Shown here piece by piece: positions 1 to 12,270 of a stretch of 64,000 nt of DNA. The stretch's first letter is position 1; each line of letters opens with the position of its first letter. This DNA is from Ectobius pallidus (taxonomy: Eukaryota > Arthropoda > Insecta > Blattodea > Ectobiidae). Position numbers and translations under genes: made by a program. The notes under the pieces are model-generated. The model was not told where the DNA came from. It was given only the letters and a program-made list of their open reading frames with translations, and did no database searches. The stretch covers positions 157,282,532 through 157,346,531 of the forward strand of contig CAXKWD010000001.1 of assembly GCA_964059195.1 (NCBI GenBank), given 5' to 3'.

Positions 1-527
1 AACATACATTTCATTATGATATTCTATTACATGGATGCACAGTAGGCCTATTATTAAAATTTGAAAATAAAGTAATAAATACAAGTAGTTCTGCAAAAAC
101 AGAACTTACAGGTCTAGAGAACCTTGTATGTTATTTGAAAGCTTTATTTGAAAGGAAACTACATAGCAATGGTTTGCTTTACTGTACATCCATTAGGAGG
201 CTGAATTGAACCTTGCTTTTAGCTCAATGGGTTGCTTGGCAACAGGCATGAAGACCCACCCAACCAGGCTCCCACCCACTGAAGTGGGAGAGACAGGGGT
301 GGCTAATAAGACTCTTTCAACTTGTTCTTTCTATTTTGCGTTTGTAAACTTGTAGGGGACAATAATATAATATAATAATAGTACCCATGGATAGTCAAAA
401 TGAGAAGTAATATTTACAAGAGTCACGACACATTCATACATAGTATAGGATATAGCTACATGTTGATATGTATCTATTTATTAAGTGCCAGTATGGTACT
501 TTATGAGATTGTGTGGGGGACGAAAAA

Positions 528-571
528 TGTCTGTCCGTCTGTCTGTCTGTCCGTCCGTCCGTGTGTCTGTA
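528..571. repeat. (CTGT)n/(CCGT)n microsatellite
   Basis: Tetranucleotide run of CTGT and CCGT units directly preceding the tandem array at 567-1335. It looks like the head of that repeat element. Confidence 0.8.
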
Positions 572-1335
572 CGCGCTCTAACTCAAATACGCTTTTTCGG
601 ATTTTCATGAAACTTGGAAAACACATTTATAATGTCAATGGGAAGAACCCTATTGATATTGAACCAAATCGGTTCACCGGTACCGGAGTAATGCCCAATT
701 TAGTGCCTATTTTAATAGATTATGGCGCCTTTCTAATAGAAAGGCGCCATAATTCAAATACGCTGTATCGGATTTCCATTAAACTTGGTATACGCATTTA
801 TGACATCCATGAAAAGTACTCTGTTAAAATTGAACCTAATCTGTTGACCGGTACCGGAGTAAAACCCAATTTAGTGTATATTTTAAAGGCGCAATAGCTC
901 AAATACGCCTTATCGGATATTTATGAAACTTCGTATACGCATTTATACTATCCATTGAAAGACGTCTGTTGATGTTCAACCAAATCGGTTGGCCAGTACC
1001 GGATTAATGCCCAATTTATTGCCTTTTATGTTAATATATGAGAAGTCCCGATAACTCAAATATGCTTTATTGGATTTTCCTGAAACTTTGTATACCCATT
1101 TATAATGTACATGGGAAGACGTCTACCGATATTGGACCAAATCGGTTGTCCGGTACCGGAGTAAAACCCAATTTAGTGTCTATTTTAAAAACGCGGTAAC
1201 GCAAATACGCTTTACCAGATTTTTATGGAATTTGGTATACACATTTATAGTGTTCATGGGAAGAGGTCTACTGATACTGGATGAAATCGGTTCACCTGTT
1301 TCGGAGTAATGCTCAATTTGGTGCCTATTTTATGA
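567..1335. repeat. Degenerate tandem array, about five units of 145-170 bp
   Basis: Each unit carries in order AACTCAAATACGC, a block like GGATTTTCATGAAACTTGG, a block like CGCATTTATAATG, and CCGGTACCGGAGTAA followed by CCCAATTTAGTG. The CCGGTACCGG block or its decayed form recurs near 677, 847, 992, 1150 and 1295. Open frames across two units exist because the units are partly in register; they do not look like a host protein. Function is unknown. Confidence 0.8.
719..753. repeat. Perfect 16-bp-arm hairpin
   Basis: ATTATGGCGCCTTTCT is followed by a 3-nt loop and its exact reverse complement. It sits in the spacer between the first and second units of the tandem array. Confidence 0.85.
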
Positions 1336-1507
1336 TAATATACGTATTTGAAAGAATTTATATAAAAAAAAAAGCAAATCATTTATCATGACAACATAGT
1401 CAATTGTTTTACTGTGATATTTTACGGCTTTGGAAATTAAAATAGAGATAGCTATGACCAAAAACACTATTGTTTTACATGTGCTTATAACTTACAACTA
1501 GACCGTT

Positions 1508-1605
1508 AAACTGACCCAGGTGACCGAGATGGTAACGTTTTGGCCTCACGTTATGGAGTTCCATGGTTCAAATCCCGAAACCAGCCAATTTCACTTTCTT
1601 TTTCG
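1508..1605 (+). repeat. tRNA-derived SINE, family F, partial
   Basis: It has a box-A-like GAGATGGTAAC and a box-B-like GGTTCAAATCCC, then a T-rich tail. The copy at 21592-21690 shares GAGATGGTAAC, GGTTCAAAT and CCAATTT at similar spacing, marking a dispersed SINE rather than a tRNA gene. Confidence 0.6.
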
Positions 1606-2040
1606 TATTTTTATGTGAGTGTGCGATTGTCAAGATATCAAAAATCTGTACAGTTCAGCTGATGCTGGAAGATTTTAATCTGATTAAAAAGAAAACTAGA
1701 CCTTTGTTCTTCCCTAAGCCCTGCTTAATGAATAAATCTGGAGCTTAACTTGTAAATCAATTAAAAAAACATATTCTGCATATCATAATTAGAGTCATAA
1801 CTGATTAAAAAAAACATACTGGCACTTTTTTACATCAGTTTACCTGATTTTATTTTTATTCTAACTTTGAAAATCCGGTTTGATGGCATAATACTGCCTA
1901 TGCCTATTAGGATTAGACCATTATAACTCATCAATATCATGGTATAATAACACCTTCTCCTCTCTTATTGGATCCATAAATGCTTTTAAAGAAAAGCACT
2001 GAACTGTTTAACATGTCCTCAACAGTGTACTCAAAGTTGT

Positions 2041-2044
2041 TGTT

Positions 2045-2077
<33 letters not shown>
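2041..2077. repeat. Poly-T tract
   Basis: Long nearly pure T run. It may be the tail of a minus-strand retroposed copy whose body I do not recognise. Confidence 0.8.
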
Positions 2078-2083
<6 letters not shown>

Positions 2084-4203
2084 GAACGAATAAAGATAGA
2101 AATTAAGCAATGGGCAATTCCATGAAAAGGTAAACTTCTGCTTAAAAATACAGAAGTATGTTTACACATAAAGTGAATGCATAAATTGGAGCTCCTATAC
2201 TATTTCATGATATCAGCCATGCCCAGTCTTTTATCAGTATTTCTTTTAATTGACAGCACTGTAATTCAGTATTGCTACCATTGCCCCTGTGACTCTTCAG
2301 GTGTCACTGATATTTACAAAGGCAAATCTCAGAGTACAAGTGAATTCATTCAATCAAACTCATAAATTTTGAAAATACATGTGTTGATGAAAGTACTTAC
2401 AGACGATTACTTATATAATTTGCCAAGCATCATAGCACATACAGATGATTCCATAACAAAATTGTGAAAAAGTTGTTATAACAAAACCTTTCTTAGGCAC
2501 AGAGCATTAATATTGCGTATTCAAAGCTAAGTTTTCAAGATAAACATCCTTACAGACCAGCAACAGGAAATTCCAGTTATTCATGTTGCTATAGTGGTGT
2601 CATGGAATCACAAGTGGGCCTGTATCACAAAACAGCATTATAGAATAATTTTAAGATGCTAAACTGCATAGTGCATAAATTATTTAAGGCATTCATCAGG
2701 TGCAGATATTGTGAGGACTATTTAGTTCATATGTCTTTCTTTAGATTTGGACCACTAACACGTAAGAATGAGTTTGAAATCAGCCAATCACAGACTTAAT
2801 TCACTCAATATTTAAAGATACATCCTTCTTTCTTTATATTCAAATCAGGTCGGAGACTCTGTAGGCAGTGACTTATGCATACGTCACCATTGTATTGGAT
2901 GTTAAGAATTATACTGGAAATACAGCGAATATTATGTTTACGACTGTACAACTGTACAGGAGTATATTAATGTTTTACAGGAAATGTATTCCATAGTTCA
3001 ACAACATTGGTATTTAATTAATGTAATCACTACCAGTAAACATTAGCTCAACTGCCTAAATATTTGCTGTGGGTGAAGGGAACGCCTTTGAGAAGTGGTG
3101 GATGAATAAAACAATCATTCACCCCCTTTCGATTTGGACTTTTCCAGTCAGCAGTCAGGCAGCTGAGCATCTACATGTGTTCGTGTATATTAAAAAAGAT
3201 AACTATTTTCCAGTATGCTAGGAACTATGACACTGATAAAATAATCAGTACTTAGTAATTAATTTCATTGCATATTCAAGTCAATTTACAGCTACACTGT
3301 GAATCTAATTGGTAGAGAATATAATTTATCCATTGTTAGAAATTTGGAAGTAGGATAAACAAGTGATACTTTGATAATACAGAGGGGTAAAGCGCAGATT
3401 TTTAAATTCCATCAACAAGAAAATGTATTGTAGCGCAGAAGAATCCAACAAGTGCAGAGCACCCTTAAATCACTCCAATGGGTTCTTGAACCTCAGAGCA
3501 CTCTCGTAGATGGTGCCTATGCACAGGTGGATTGTATTATTAATGTAATATTAATGTAATGTAATAATATATTAATGTAAAATCAGCTCTGAAAAGGTTA
3601 AGTAAATGACTCCACAAGTTAGCACAGCCATGTTGCTTTTTCACTATGGTACTCAACCCACATATCTCTGATGCTAGGCCTCAATTTTATCTTATCTCAT
3701 TATTACACATATTTTCTTATTAGGGCATATTTGGATCTTCTTTGATGCTCCGCATGAAGTCTGATTAGTATTGCAGCATGGGTAATGCAGCCCATAATGT
3801 GTCTCGCAACAATCTAATTGGCGGTTATGATCATTTGACTTATTTTGATTGTGTTGTACAATGCTGCCAATAGTTTTACACATGGGAAGAACAAGTGCAA
3901 TGTTATTGGCAGGCAGCACAAAGTTTGTGATATGTGCGAGGTTTGTGACAGGTTAGCCTGGATAGTTTAGATTAGACAGGTAGCTCTAATGGCAACACAA
4001 CTACCGTCATCACAGTCAGGTTGCTTACAGTGTTTCATGATGAGATCAATTCTGCATACCATTCCCCACATCATAACCATCTGCCAAATCTTGTGATTAA
4101 CCAATACAAATTACGCCATTTTTAGATAAGTGCTCAATTTTTCTAACGTCTCACATATTTTTAGGAACAAACTGAGTTTATATATGAATTCTATAGGTTT
4201 AAA

Positions 4204-4518
4204 TACCGCCTATCTGGTCTCGTGGTAGGTGTTGCTGGCTACAGGTCCGCAGGCTCGGGATCGATCCCCGATACTTCCTCGGATTTTTCTGAAATAGGGA
4301 GGTCTGGAACAGGGTGCACTCAGCCTCGTGACACAAATTGAGGAGTTACTTGATAGAGAAGTAGCGGCTCCGGTCATGGAAACCACCATTAACGACCACG
4401 GACATCAGCATGCTAACTGCATGCCCCCAACACTGCCATCTGCCTATGATGCAGCGGTCGGGTGGTAGGCCCAGTCCCTTCAGGCATGTTTCACGATGGT
4501 GTTTAGTTAAGTTTAACA
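4204..4518 (+). repeat. tRNA-derived SINE, family A, near full length
   Basis: The tRNA-like head has CTGGTCTCGTGGTAGG (box A) and GGATCGATCCCCG (box B). The body contains TTTTTCTGAAATAGGGAGGT, AACAGGGTGCACTCAGCC and GAAGTAGCGGCTCCGG, and ends near GTTTAGTTAAGTTTA. Other copies are at 12664-12975 (+), 15711-15990 (-), 18326-18596 (-) and 28617-28825 (+). Confidence 0.85.
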
Positions 4519-4721
4519 TGTTTTAAAGAACATTACACTCTCAAATATGGCTTTTTTTGTGTTTCTAAAAAAGAAAATTCAGCTTGCAGAATGAAGAAGA
4601 ATACCCCATATTTCAGCCAAAGTGCACAGCAGCATGCAAACTTGGGAGGTTTTCTGGTGCACAAATTTCTAAAGTCTACTAACCAGTATGCTTAAATTAT
4701 AATTTGACATTAGAAACTGAC

Positions 4722-4918
4722 CTTGTGTCGACATTCTCTGCATGGAGGATGGTCATGCATTCTGGACAGACCCAGTCGTCCGTTGGAGCATTCTCAAGCT
4801 GAACGCAACGTAGATGATACACTCGAGGACATGTCTCACAGCTGATCACCACACCATCCTTATGACATAGCCAACAAAACCGGTCTGTAATCGTGTCTGT
4901 TGATGGTGTAGGAGAAAG
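4722..4918 (-). CDS. ZMYND8: ZMYND8/PRKCBP1-like, PHD-finger exon (exon C)
   Basis: Internal exon of 197 nt encoding 65 residues plus two bases of a split codon. Upstream is a pyrimidine-rich acceptor ending TTGGCAG; downstream is the donor AAG/GTCAGT. It carries a whole PHD finger: CWLC, CETC, then the H and C of YHLRC, then CPEC, giving the C4-H-C3 zinc ligands. The residues after the finger (CPECMTILHAENVDT) align by memory with the vertebrate ZMYND8 PHD followed by its bromodomain linker. In that family the PHD, bromodomain and PWWP jointly read histone-tail marks in the nucleus. The exon starts in phase 0, matching exon B exactly. Bromodomain, PWWP and MYND exons are not in view. Another PHD protein cannot be excluded from one finger, but the post-finger similarity favours ZMYND8 over ZMYND11. 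Confidence 0.85.
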
Positions 4919-7192
4919 CTGCCAAAGACAAGAAAAGTACCGGTTTATTAAAAATACAAATGCCAAACCTTGAATATGGAAATTCACCCACTATTACGCC
5001 AAAAAAACTTTTGTGTTTAAAAGTCTATAATGGCAGTACCAGTACGCCTACATTTTAAGTTGTAGTTTATGCTCAAATATTGAAATATTGATTATATATA
5101 CACACACACATATACATACATATTGATAGAACTAAATTATGATCTAAGTAGCACAGATCATCAGTATATGAGTTTTCAAATAGATACATATAAATAAATT
5201 AATGAAAAAAAAGTTAACTGTTTAATAATTCACATTTATCACTGCTTCGTTTGTTAGTTATCTTGTGATAGTTGCTCCTTTTATATCAGTTTGCTACACT
5301 TAGAACTAGAATATAACAAAATTGTAAGGTCGTTTGTATAAATAGCTAAAAATTACTGCATCACGAAATAAGTACGGTAAGATAATTCACTCAAATTGCA
5401 CTTCAAAACCAAACCAATCTCTAGTAATTTTCATTATAAATAAAGCTGAAAGGCAAAGTGAATACTTTAAAATATATTGATCAAACAAGAAGGTAACCAT
5501 GATACAACCTGATGCTAAGTTTGATCAATAATATCTCCTGCTACCATTACCTTCCAATTTTCAAATCAAAGCCCATCTGACTTCAAACATTTCTACAGAT
5601 GTGTTTAAATGCTATGTATATGCTTATATTAATTATACGAGATAAAACCAAAAGTGATGAGATAATATAAGAATTACAGACTGGAAAGTGTAAAATTTGA
5701 TGGATTAGACCTGCCTTGAGTTTATAAAAATTGGAAAGAAAAGTTTATCTTGTTTTCCAGCTGTTTTAACACTGAATAACAAGTGGCTACTCAAGGATAA
5801 TTCTGAGTAGGTAACCAGTTATTTTCAGTTTTATTTATCATGGGCTGATTGGGGTATTTTCAATTGTTATATACAGCTGACATAAATTTGTAATAAAATT
5901 ATAATAAGAGAGGTGCATAGTAATTTATTATAAAGAAGGTTCATACTTGAACACTTCTACTTTTTTAGGTAAATAAGTCAGTTTCTTTCCAACAAAAAGC
6001 TTGTAAGTTAATATATATAAATTTGTAATTCAACATTTGTATTTTAATTCAAGTAAAATGAAACACCATGTGCATAGGCTATCTCGTAGCACGTAAGTTC
6101 TCCCATATCACTGGCACATCCTACTGTGCAGAGCCAGGGAAGTGGGAGTATGAGTTAACCTTGTTTGGTGTATACATGAATCATCAAGGTCTCTTCACAG
6201 CTCAATGTTTTCAGTTAGTTTCCTTTGCTTACGATTCATTCTCATCTACATTAATCTATTCAAATTATAAACAAATATTTCCAAGAAACTAACTTATTCT
6301 GAAAAATACTCCATCCTTCTCAATGTACAAAACAATATTATGTCTATCATAATATGTAAATCAAAACAGCATTACAGCATAACCAACGACACATTCTGTA
6401 CGCTCAATGTAATCCATTCCATTAATTCTCTATATTTATTTATTTTTTACTTTTATTTCAAAATAATAATGAACATTACAGAAATGTTCATGATAAAATA
6501 AAACTCATTTATTCAATATAATAGAAACAGAAGATAAAAATACACAAAACATACATTTGATTAACTTACTATTAAATATTGTCTTCTGGCAGGAGTCACT
6601 AAGTCCAAATGTTAGTTTTGAGATACAGCTGTCTTCAAGTTAGGATAAACCAATGCATATATGGACTTAATGAAGCTAGAAGTATTCGTTACGTACTTGG
6701 AATTGGGTTGGGATATCAATTAGTGAGCTCTTATCTGCCTATAAAGCATTCTTTCAACAATGTAGTAGTATATATAACTAAAAATTGCCATTTTTGGAGT
6801 TATTGTCTTCTGCTTTAACAACAATGATATATACATAAAAAAGAAAAAGAAATTCCTAGCTAAGTTACTTTTATGTTCCAGCAGTTGCCAAGTTTCTTCT
6901 CTACATGAGTTTTATTATTTAGTCATCCCTTTAATTTCCTAAAGAGGAGATCCATATAAAAAAATTTTAAACAGAAACTCATGATGTGTGTGTGAGTACA
7001 CTAAAATTGTTGTACAGTAATTGACCGAGTGAAGCAAGCTCTTATTTTAACTTTTTTCCCCTGTGTTATGTGGTTACGACCAATCTTCAGTTTTTCCCTC
7101 ATTTTTACACTTGCTGGTGAATTGAGTTTCACTTTCACCAATCTCATTATATGCTCGTTTAATCTGTTTGTGTATGTTGATATGGTTCTAAA

Positions 7193-7303
7193 ATGCCTCC
7201 AATAAAAGGTTCCAAAAGTGTCTCCTTGCACAGTGGACGAAGTAAGGACTTTTATTAAATCAGATGGGGAAGTCACATTCTGTGACTGCTGCAGTAAAGA
7301 GGT
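7193..7303 (+). pseudogene. CGGBP1-like / hAT-type zinc-finger fragment
   Basis: After an ATG at 7193 the first frame reads MPPIKGSK and then stops at 7256. In the shifted frame from 7212, PKVSPCTVDEVRTFIKSDGE and then VTFCDCCSKEV is open. The F-C-x2-C spacing and the MPP-KGS start resemble the N-terminal half-finger of CGGBP1-like, hAT-derived proteins. A 1-2 base frameshift lies between the two parts, and no His ligands follow. A GTAAAA donor-like site follows KE. I read it as a degraded transposon-derived exon. Confidence 0.35.
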
Positions 7304-8132
7304 AAAAAAAATAATAATTTCGAACAAAAATGAAAGTGCATATTTTAGTGCATTATTCCCTTTATAGTGCATGTTTCATGGTTTGATAACTCACAAATGC
7401 ATGCGTATTTCGGGGTTTTATTCCATGAAAGTCTTATCTATAGTTATAAGCAGTGTACAAGTAGAAGAAATACAAGAAATAAAGCATAGCACAGGGTTCT
7501 GAATGTTCTGAAATTTCTGCTGGCTAAGTGAAATATGAGATACTACTAGCAGTAGTGATCTAAATATGACAGAAACATTTACTTATGCCATATGTTGTGA
7601 AATCATCAGCATGCTTTCACATGCTCCCAGTGTTTGCATAATCAGAATGGTTTACTTATACTTCACAGTGGATCACAAATCCAGAAGAGTGGGCCTACTG
7701 TTTAACAAAACAAGAGGAGATACCTATCCAGTTTAAACTAGCCTATGTCCAATTGTTAGACATGAAATTAGTCCAGATTTTTTCTTGTGAAGTACAAATA
7801 AAAAAGCTTATTTGCTCTATTGCACAAACGTAAAAAAACCAAAATGATGTGAGATCTTTTCCATGTTTTCTTGTGCTTTGGTGTAGGGCCTATAACATAG
7901 ACATTACTGTCAGTTAATTTTATAGCTGAAAATATACTTCGCATGCTCATTATGTCTGAAATGCAATTTCAATTATATGTATATTTGAGCAGTGCACTTG
8001 TGATTTCTCATAAACATGATACTGATAACATGTCAGGTGCTATTGACATGGGCGTCCACAGAAATTTTGTCAAGGAGGGGGCCAATGAACGAATTACTGC
8101 CACGACCACCATCACTATGCTACTACAATTGC

Positions 8133-8133
<1 letters not shown>

Positions 8134-8182
<49 letters not shown>

Positions 8183-8232
8183 TATTATTATTAATATTAT
8201 TATTATGATTATTATTATTATTATTATTATTA
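8134..8232. repeat. (TTA)n microsatellite
   Basis: About 100 bp of nearly pure ATT trinucleotides, immediately upstream of a LINE fragment. Confidence 0.95.
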
Positions 8233-8281
8233 CTCTGGACTCTAAGCGTGGACTCTAAGACAATGTGACAGGAGTAGAATT

Positions 8282-8533
8282 ACAGCCAGTGAGATGAGGT
8301 TCATGCATAGGACAGCGGGCCACACCAAATATGATCACATCAAAAATGAAGATATACTACAGGAACTCCAAATGGATCCAATTCTAGACTACATCCAGAA
8401 ATATCAGGAGGACTGGCTGCGACATGTAAGACGGATGGCCAGAGACAGGATCCCCAGAGCAATCTTGAACTACCAACCACATGGGAAGAGATCACTTGGT
8501 CGCCCTCCAAAAAGATGGACGGAAAATTTTTTG
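8282..8533 (+). pseudogene. LINE reverse-transcriptase ORF2 C-terminal fragment
   Basis: The frame reads EMRFMHRTAGHTKYDHIKNE, then WLRHVRRMARDRIPRAIL, then GKRSLGRPPKRW. That is the characteristic post-RT tail of many arthropod non-LTR elements: the W-x2-HV-x-RM and GRP-x-KRW motifs. It stops at about 8533. No RT catalytic region (YADD) lies upstream, so this is a 5'-truncated dead copy between two TTA-type microsatellites. Confidence 0.8.
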
Positions 8534-8569
8534 TAGACGTAACAGTTCTTACAGGACTACTACGTGTCA

Positions 8570-8768
8570 GGATGATGATGATGATTATTATTACTATTTG
8601 TATTATCATTATTGCTATTATTATTACTATTCACATTATTGCTATTTTTATTATTATTATTATTTGCATTATTATTGCTATTATTATTACTATTACTATT
8701 CATATTATTATTTCTATTATTATTATTCACATTATTGCTATTATTATTATTATTATTAATATTATTAT
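8570..8768. repeat. Complex (ATT)n-type microsatellite
   Basis: About 200 bp of ATT trinucleotides interrupted by CATT and GCTATT variants, directly after the LINE fragment and plausibly its expanded 3' tail. All six frames give meaningless low-complexity peptides. Confidence 0.9.
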
Positions 8769-11144
8769 ATATTCTACATCCTTCATTTACTGTAGCTGGA
8801 CTATGGCCATGGATACAAAGAAAACAACTGATGTGTACACTCACATGACTTTTCATACACCTTACAATTTTACAGGTACTATTCATATAAAAAATAAAAT
8901 GTGACATTTTCTTGCCTTATCTTCATTACAATAAAATGCTTGGGTATAAATGGTTCAAGTTTAGGGGCAGTAATTATTCCTACAAGCTAATATTATCTAG
9001 TCAGCTCTTTTCAATCCAAATGAGAAACACACAACAGTATTTGGAGACTTAAACCTCACTTCACATTAATTGCTTACAGTAATTTAATTTAGAGGTTTAT
9101 GTGTAAACAATTTTATTATCATTATCATCACAGCATTACTTTATTTTTTCCTTTATTGTAGGCTCAAAGCCATTGAAACTACACCACACAAATTGATTGC
9201 TAATGCTCAGAGCATATTCTGCCAGATCTATATGGCATTTGTACATTATAGTTTGGAGGGTACCGGTATTTGCAATTTCAAATACGGTATATATAAAATT
9301 AAATATTCTATTCCACTCAAAGTGAGACTTTCTTTCTTTTTTCTCTGAAAAAGGTATTTCTTTCTTTTTTCCCTGAAAAAGCTATTACTAATAACTGTCC
9401 TAAATGTAGTTTTTGTTATTCTTATTGGAAACCCAAACTAACAGTAATTAAATTATTTGGTATTTTAATTAAAGGAAATGTTACTAAAATTCAACATAAT
9501 TTATACCCTGAAACAATTTAATTGGAATATTTTTTTTATTCCAATTGACTAAGCATGATTATCAGAGCCTGGATTTCTAAGCAAAATGCATAATTATTTT
9601 TAGACTCCTAAACACGAAGAATGCAGATAGCCTAATGAACTTTGAAATACCAACGGAAGATGACCTGGTCAGGAGGTTCACAGGACGTCCGCGGGAGGGT
9701 GCCCATACAACACAAACATCAGTCGGAGTACGTTGAAAATGGGGTAAAGTTGTAATCCCGAAACCGGTCCAGGTTAGTACAAATATTTAGTGAAGTTCAG
9801 TGTATTAAGTCTCCACTCATATGCTTACATGCAGCAATTTTACATTTTGTAAGGCACTCCTTGACAAGCAATTTAACTTTTCTATAGCGTTTATTTTGCT
9901 ATTCGGCATGGTGTTTGACTGTTGTGTGCATGCCCACATAGGAAGGTGCATGCCGCGACAGAGAGAGCACTGTCGTTTCCACAGTGCCAACCACGGTGTT
10001 TTGGTGAAAGGAAGTTTTATTTTTTTTTCCTCATAGGGTGTTGTGCTTAAAACCCATGTACTATATTCTTGAATGTGATAAGTGTAGAATTAGATTATTA
10101 TCTTGTTTCCAGCTATTCTATTTGGTTCATTTTTTTTTTTGTTCTTTTATTTAACAGAAAACTTATACATTTCAGATTAAGGAGAAAATTATTGATCTTT
10201 CCGCAGAAATTAAAACAAGAATGGATTTCATTTTTAAACAAATAGATCAAGCTTGAACTATAGCAATCTATAAATATATATTAAAGTAAGTAAAAAATTT
10301 TGATTTTGTTCTTTTAGGGTTTTATCGAGTTTCTGAATAAAATTTCTTTTTATATATCTATGTATCCTTTTACACAATTTTAAAACAAAGACTAAAAATT
10401 TTCTGAAACAGCACCTCCACTAATTTTAGCTACGAGCCGCCACTGGTTATAGAATAATCTAAAAAGGTTTCTCATGAAGAAACTGACATTGAAGAGGAAT
10501 TCAGCAAAGAAAAGCTGTATTGCTTTTCATATGTGCCTGGGACGTTTCAAGAAAATGTCAATTTATTAATTGTTCTTCACTGACAGATGCAGGAGCTTGA
10601 TACAATAAAATCTGAGGATGACCTTCCTTACATACTGTAACAGCCATAAGATAAAATTTCTACAAAACTAATAATCTGATTTTCGTGTAATTTGTTTTTT
10701 CTTATTTTGATGCTTTTTTTCTGACATTTTTTGTACTTATTTTCTTGTTAACTTTATTTTGCTTATAAATGTGGGCTTTAATGATTACGGTGATTACTAA
10801 CTACCCTAATATTTTTTGTTCTCAGGTAGCCATTATGTATTTCCCTTAAGGCAACAGGAATGGCCAAGAGTACTTGAAACGTGAGTGTTGTAGAAAGTGG
10901 GAGGAAATATGCCAAGCAAGAGAAAGCTGTAACAGTTTCCCACACATTAACCTCCTGCCTCTAACACTCCACACATGGGTATTAACTGTATATTTCCAAA
11001 TCCATTCAACATTCAATAGTCATATAATTAAATGCAATATAATATGATTTCATTATTGTGATGCTGCATCATCTTCCTTTGTCTTTTGACCACTTGGGCA
11101 AATAGCAAAATTGGGGCATGTGGTCAGCCATGTCAGATTATATA

Positions 11145-11846
11145 CAGAGTGCTTCAAAAAAATGTATACACACTTTGAAGTGTCATAGAAAATCTATTTT
11201 CCAATCTACAAGGTTCAATTTCTGGAAATGGAAAGCGTAAAGTCTAATTTGAAAATAAATGACTTTCCGATGAAAATGGAATCCTTCAAGTGTTCAAATA
11301 TTCAAAATGGTGGCCTTCAGCATCAATACATTTCTGAGTACGAGTCACCACTGATTCTGTACATCGTACCAATAAGTGTCCAAAGAGATTTCTGCGCACA
11401 CCGCTTGCATCTTATTCCAAAGTGTGTCTAGGTTATGTAGTTTACGTTTGTACACCTCATCATTTACTGTGCCCCAAAAGAAGAAATCCAGCAGCGTAAG
11501 GTCTGGAGAACGTGCAGGAAACTCGATTGGCCCCCCTGCATCCTATCGACTACCTTGGAAAATTTCGATCCAGGTATGCTCGTACGTCCCTGTGATAGAG
11601 CGGTGGGCCGCCATCTATTTGGTAATAAAACCGTATAATGCACGAATGGAAGGGAATATGGAATCAGCAAGCCTTGTTAGGTACTTTTCACTGTTGGATG
11701 ATTATTGGACGATTGTTGAAACTATTCTGCTGCCATCTGTTGAAGAAATATAACATTACTTTCTCTCAAAAATTTAATCTTGTAGAACGAGAAATAAATT
11801 TTCTATGACAGTTCAAAGTGTGTATACATTTTTTTTAAACACTCTG
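11145..11846 (-). mobile_element. Non-autonomous mariner/IS630-family element
   Basis: About 50-bp terminal inverted repeats begin CAGAGTG and share AAAATGTATACACACTTTGA and GTCATAGAAAAT, with few mismatches. The element is flanked by TA on both sides (11143-11144, 11847-11848). On the minus strand a transposase remnant reads HRDVRAYLDRNF then, after a frame change, ARSPDLTLLDFFFWG, which carries the last catalytic Asp. A stop follows VQNQW. The 702 bp is about half an autonomous copy and lacks the helix-turn-helix and first catalytic part. It is internally deleted and inactive. Confidence 0.85.
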
Positions 11847-11868
11847 TACATATATCATACACACACCA

Positions 11869-12270
11869 CAGTGAAGGGAAGTAATTGAGTAAAAGTAATC
11901 CGATTACAGTAACAATTCCTTTTTTGGTCCCATTTACTTGTAATCAATGCTTTTTAAAAAATGTAATTTCTACTTGTAATTTACTTCTGGAAATAAAATT
12001 GTAATTGTTACAATTGTTACTCAATGTTTCCGAAAATATTCTTATTGATATGTTTTTTGTTTGTTCATTAATAATTTGGGCTTGTGCCCAAAACATACCA
12101 AAAACAAGGAATTTTTAGGTAATGCCATTTTGTAAAGTAATTGTAAATGTAATTGTAATTTTACTGATTACTTTTTGAAAAAGTACTTTGTAATTGTAAC
12201 TAAGTAAAATGTCTCTCAGGTAATTGTAATTCAGCCCAATTACTTTCTTTTTGTACTTTTCCCATCACTG
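11869..12270. mobile_element. Non-autonomous hAT-like MITE with TAATTGTAATT subterminal repeats
   Basis: The ends are CAGTGAAGGGAAGTA and, reversed, CAGTGATGGGAAAAGTA. The interior is crowded with GTAATT and TAATTGTAA in both orientations, as in hAT subterminal regions. I saw no convincing 8-bp target duplication, so the boundaries are approximate. Confidence 0.55.

Larger units (their letters stand above)
1..4721 (-). other. ZMYND8: Intron after the PHD exon (3' end outside window)
   Basis: This is minus-strand intron sequence following the donor at 4721. I looked for a continuation in the phase the PHD exon requires (2 nt carried over), expecting a bromodomain-type exon, and found none. 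The stretch holds a tandem array, two SINE copies and a long poly-T. The rest, notably 2.1-4.1 kb, is AT-rich with no recognisable feature. Confidence 0.55.

Noticed and set aside
400..897. 165-codon open frame at the left end
   Set aside because: It runs through the CTGT repeat and two units of the tandem array. The protein is a translation of the repeat, with no domain.
7001..7372. 123-codon minus-strand frame
   Set aside because: It lies opposite the CGGBP1-like fragment, has no recognisable motif or splice support, and looks like a shadow frame.
8560..8907. Asn-rich 115-codon minus-strand frame
   Set aside because: Translation of the ATT microsatellite.
10411..10444. Possible hAT right end (GAGCCGCCACTG)
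   Set aside because: No matching left end or target duplication nearby.
11376..11753. 125-codon plus-strand frame
   Set aside because: It is the antisense of the mariner transposase remnant, which explains its length.
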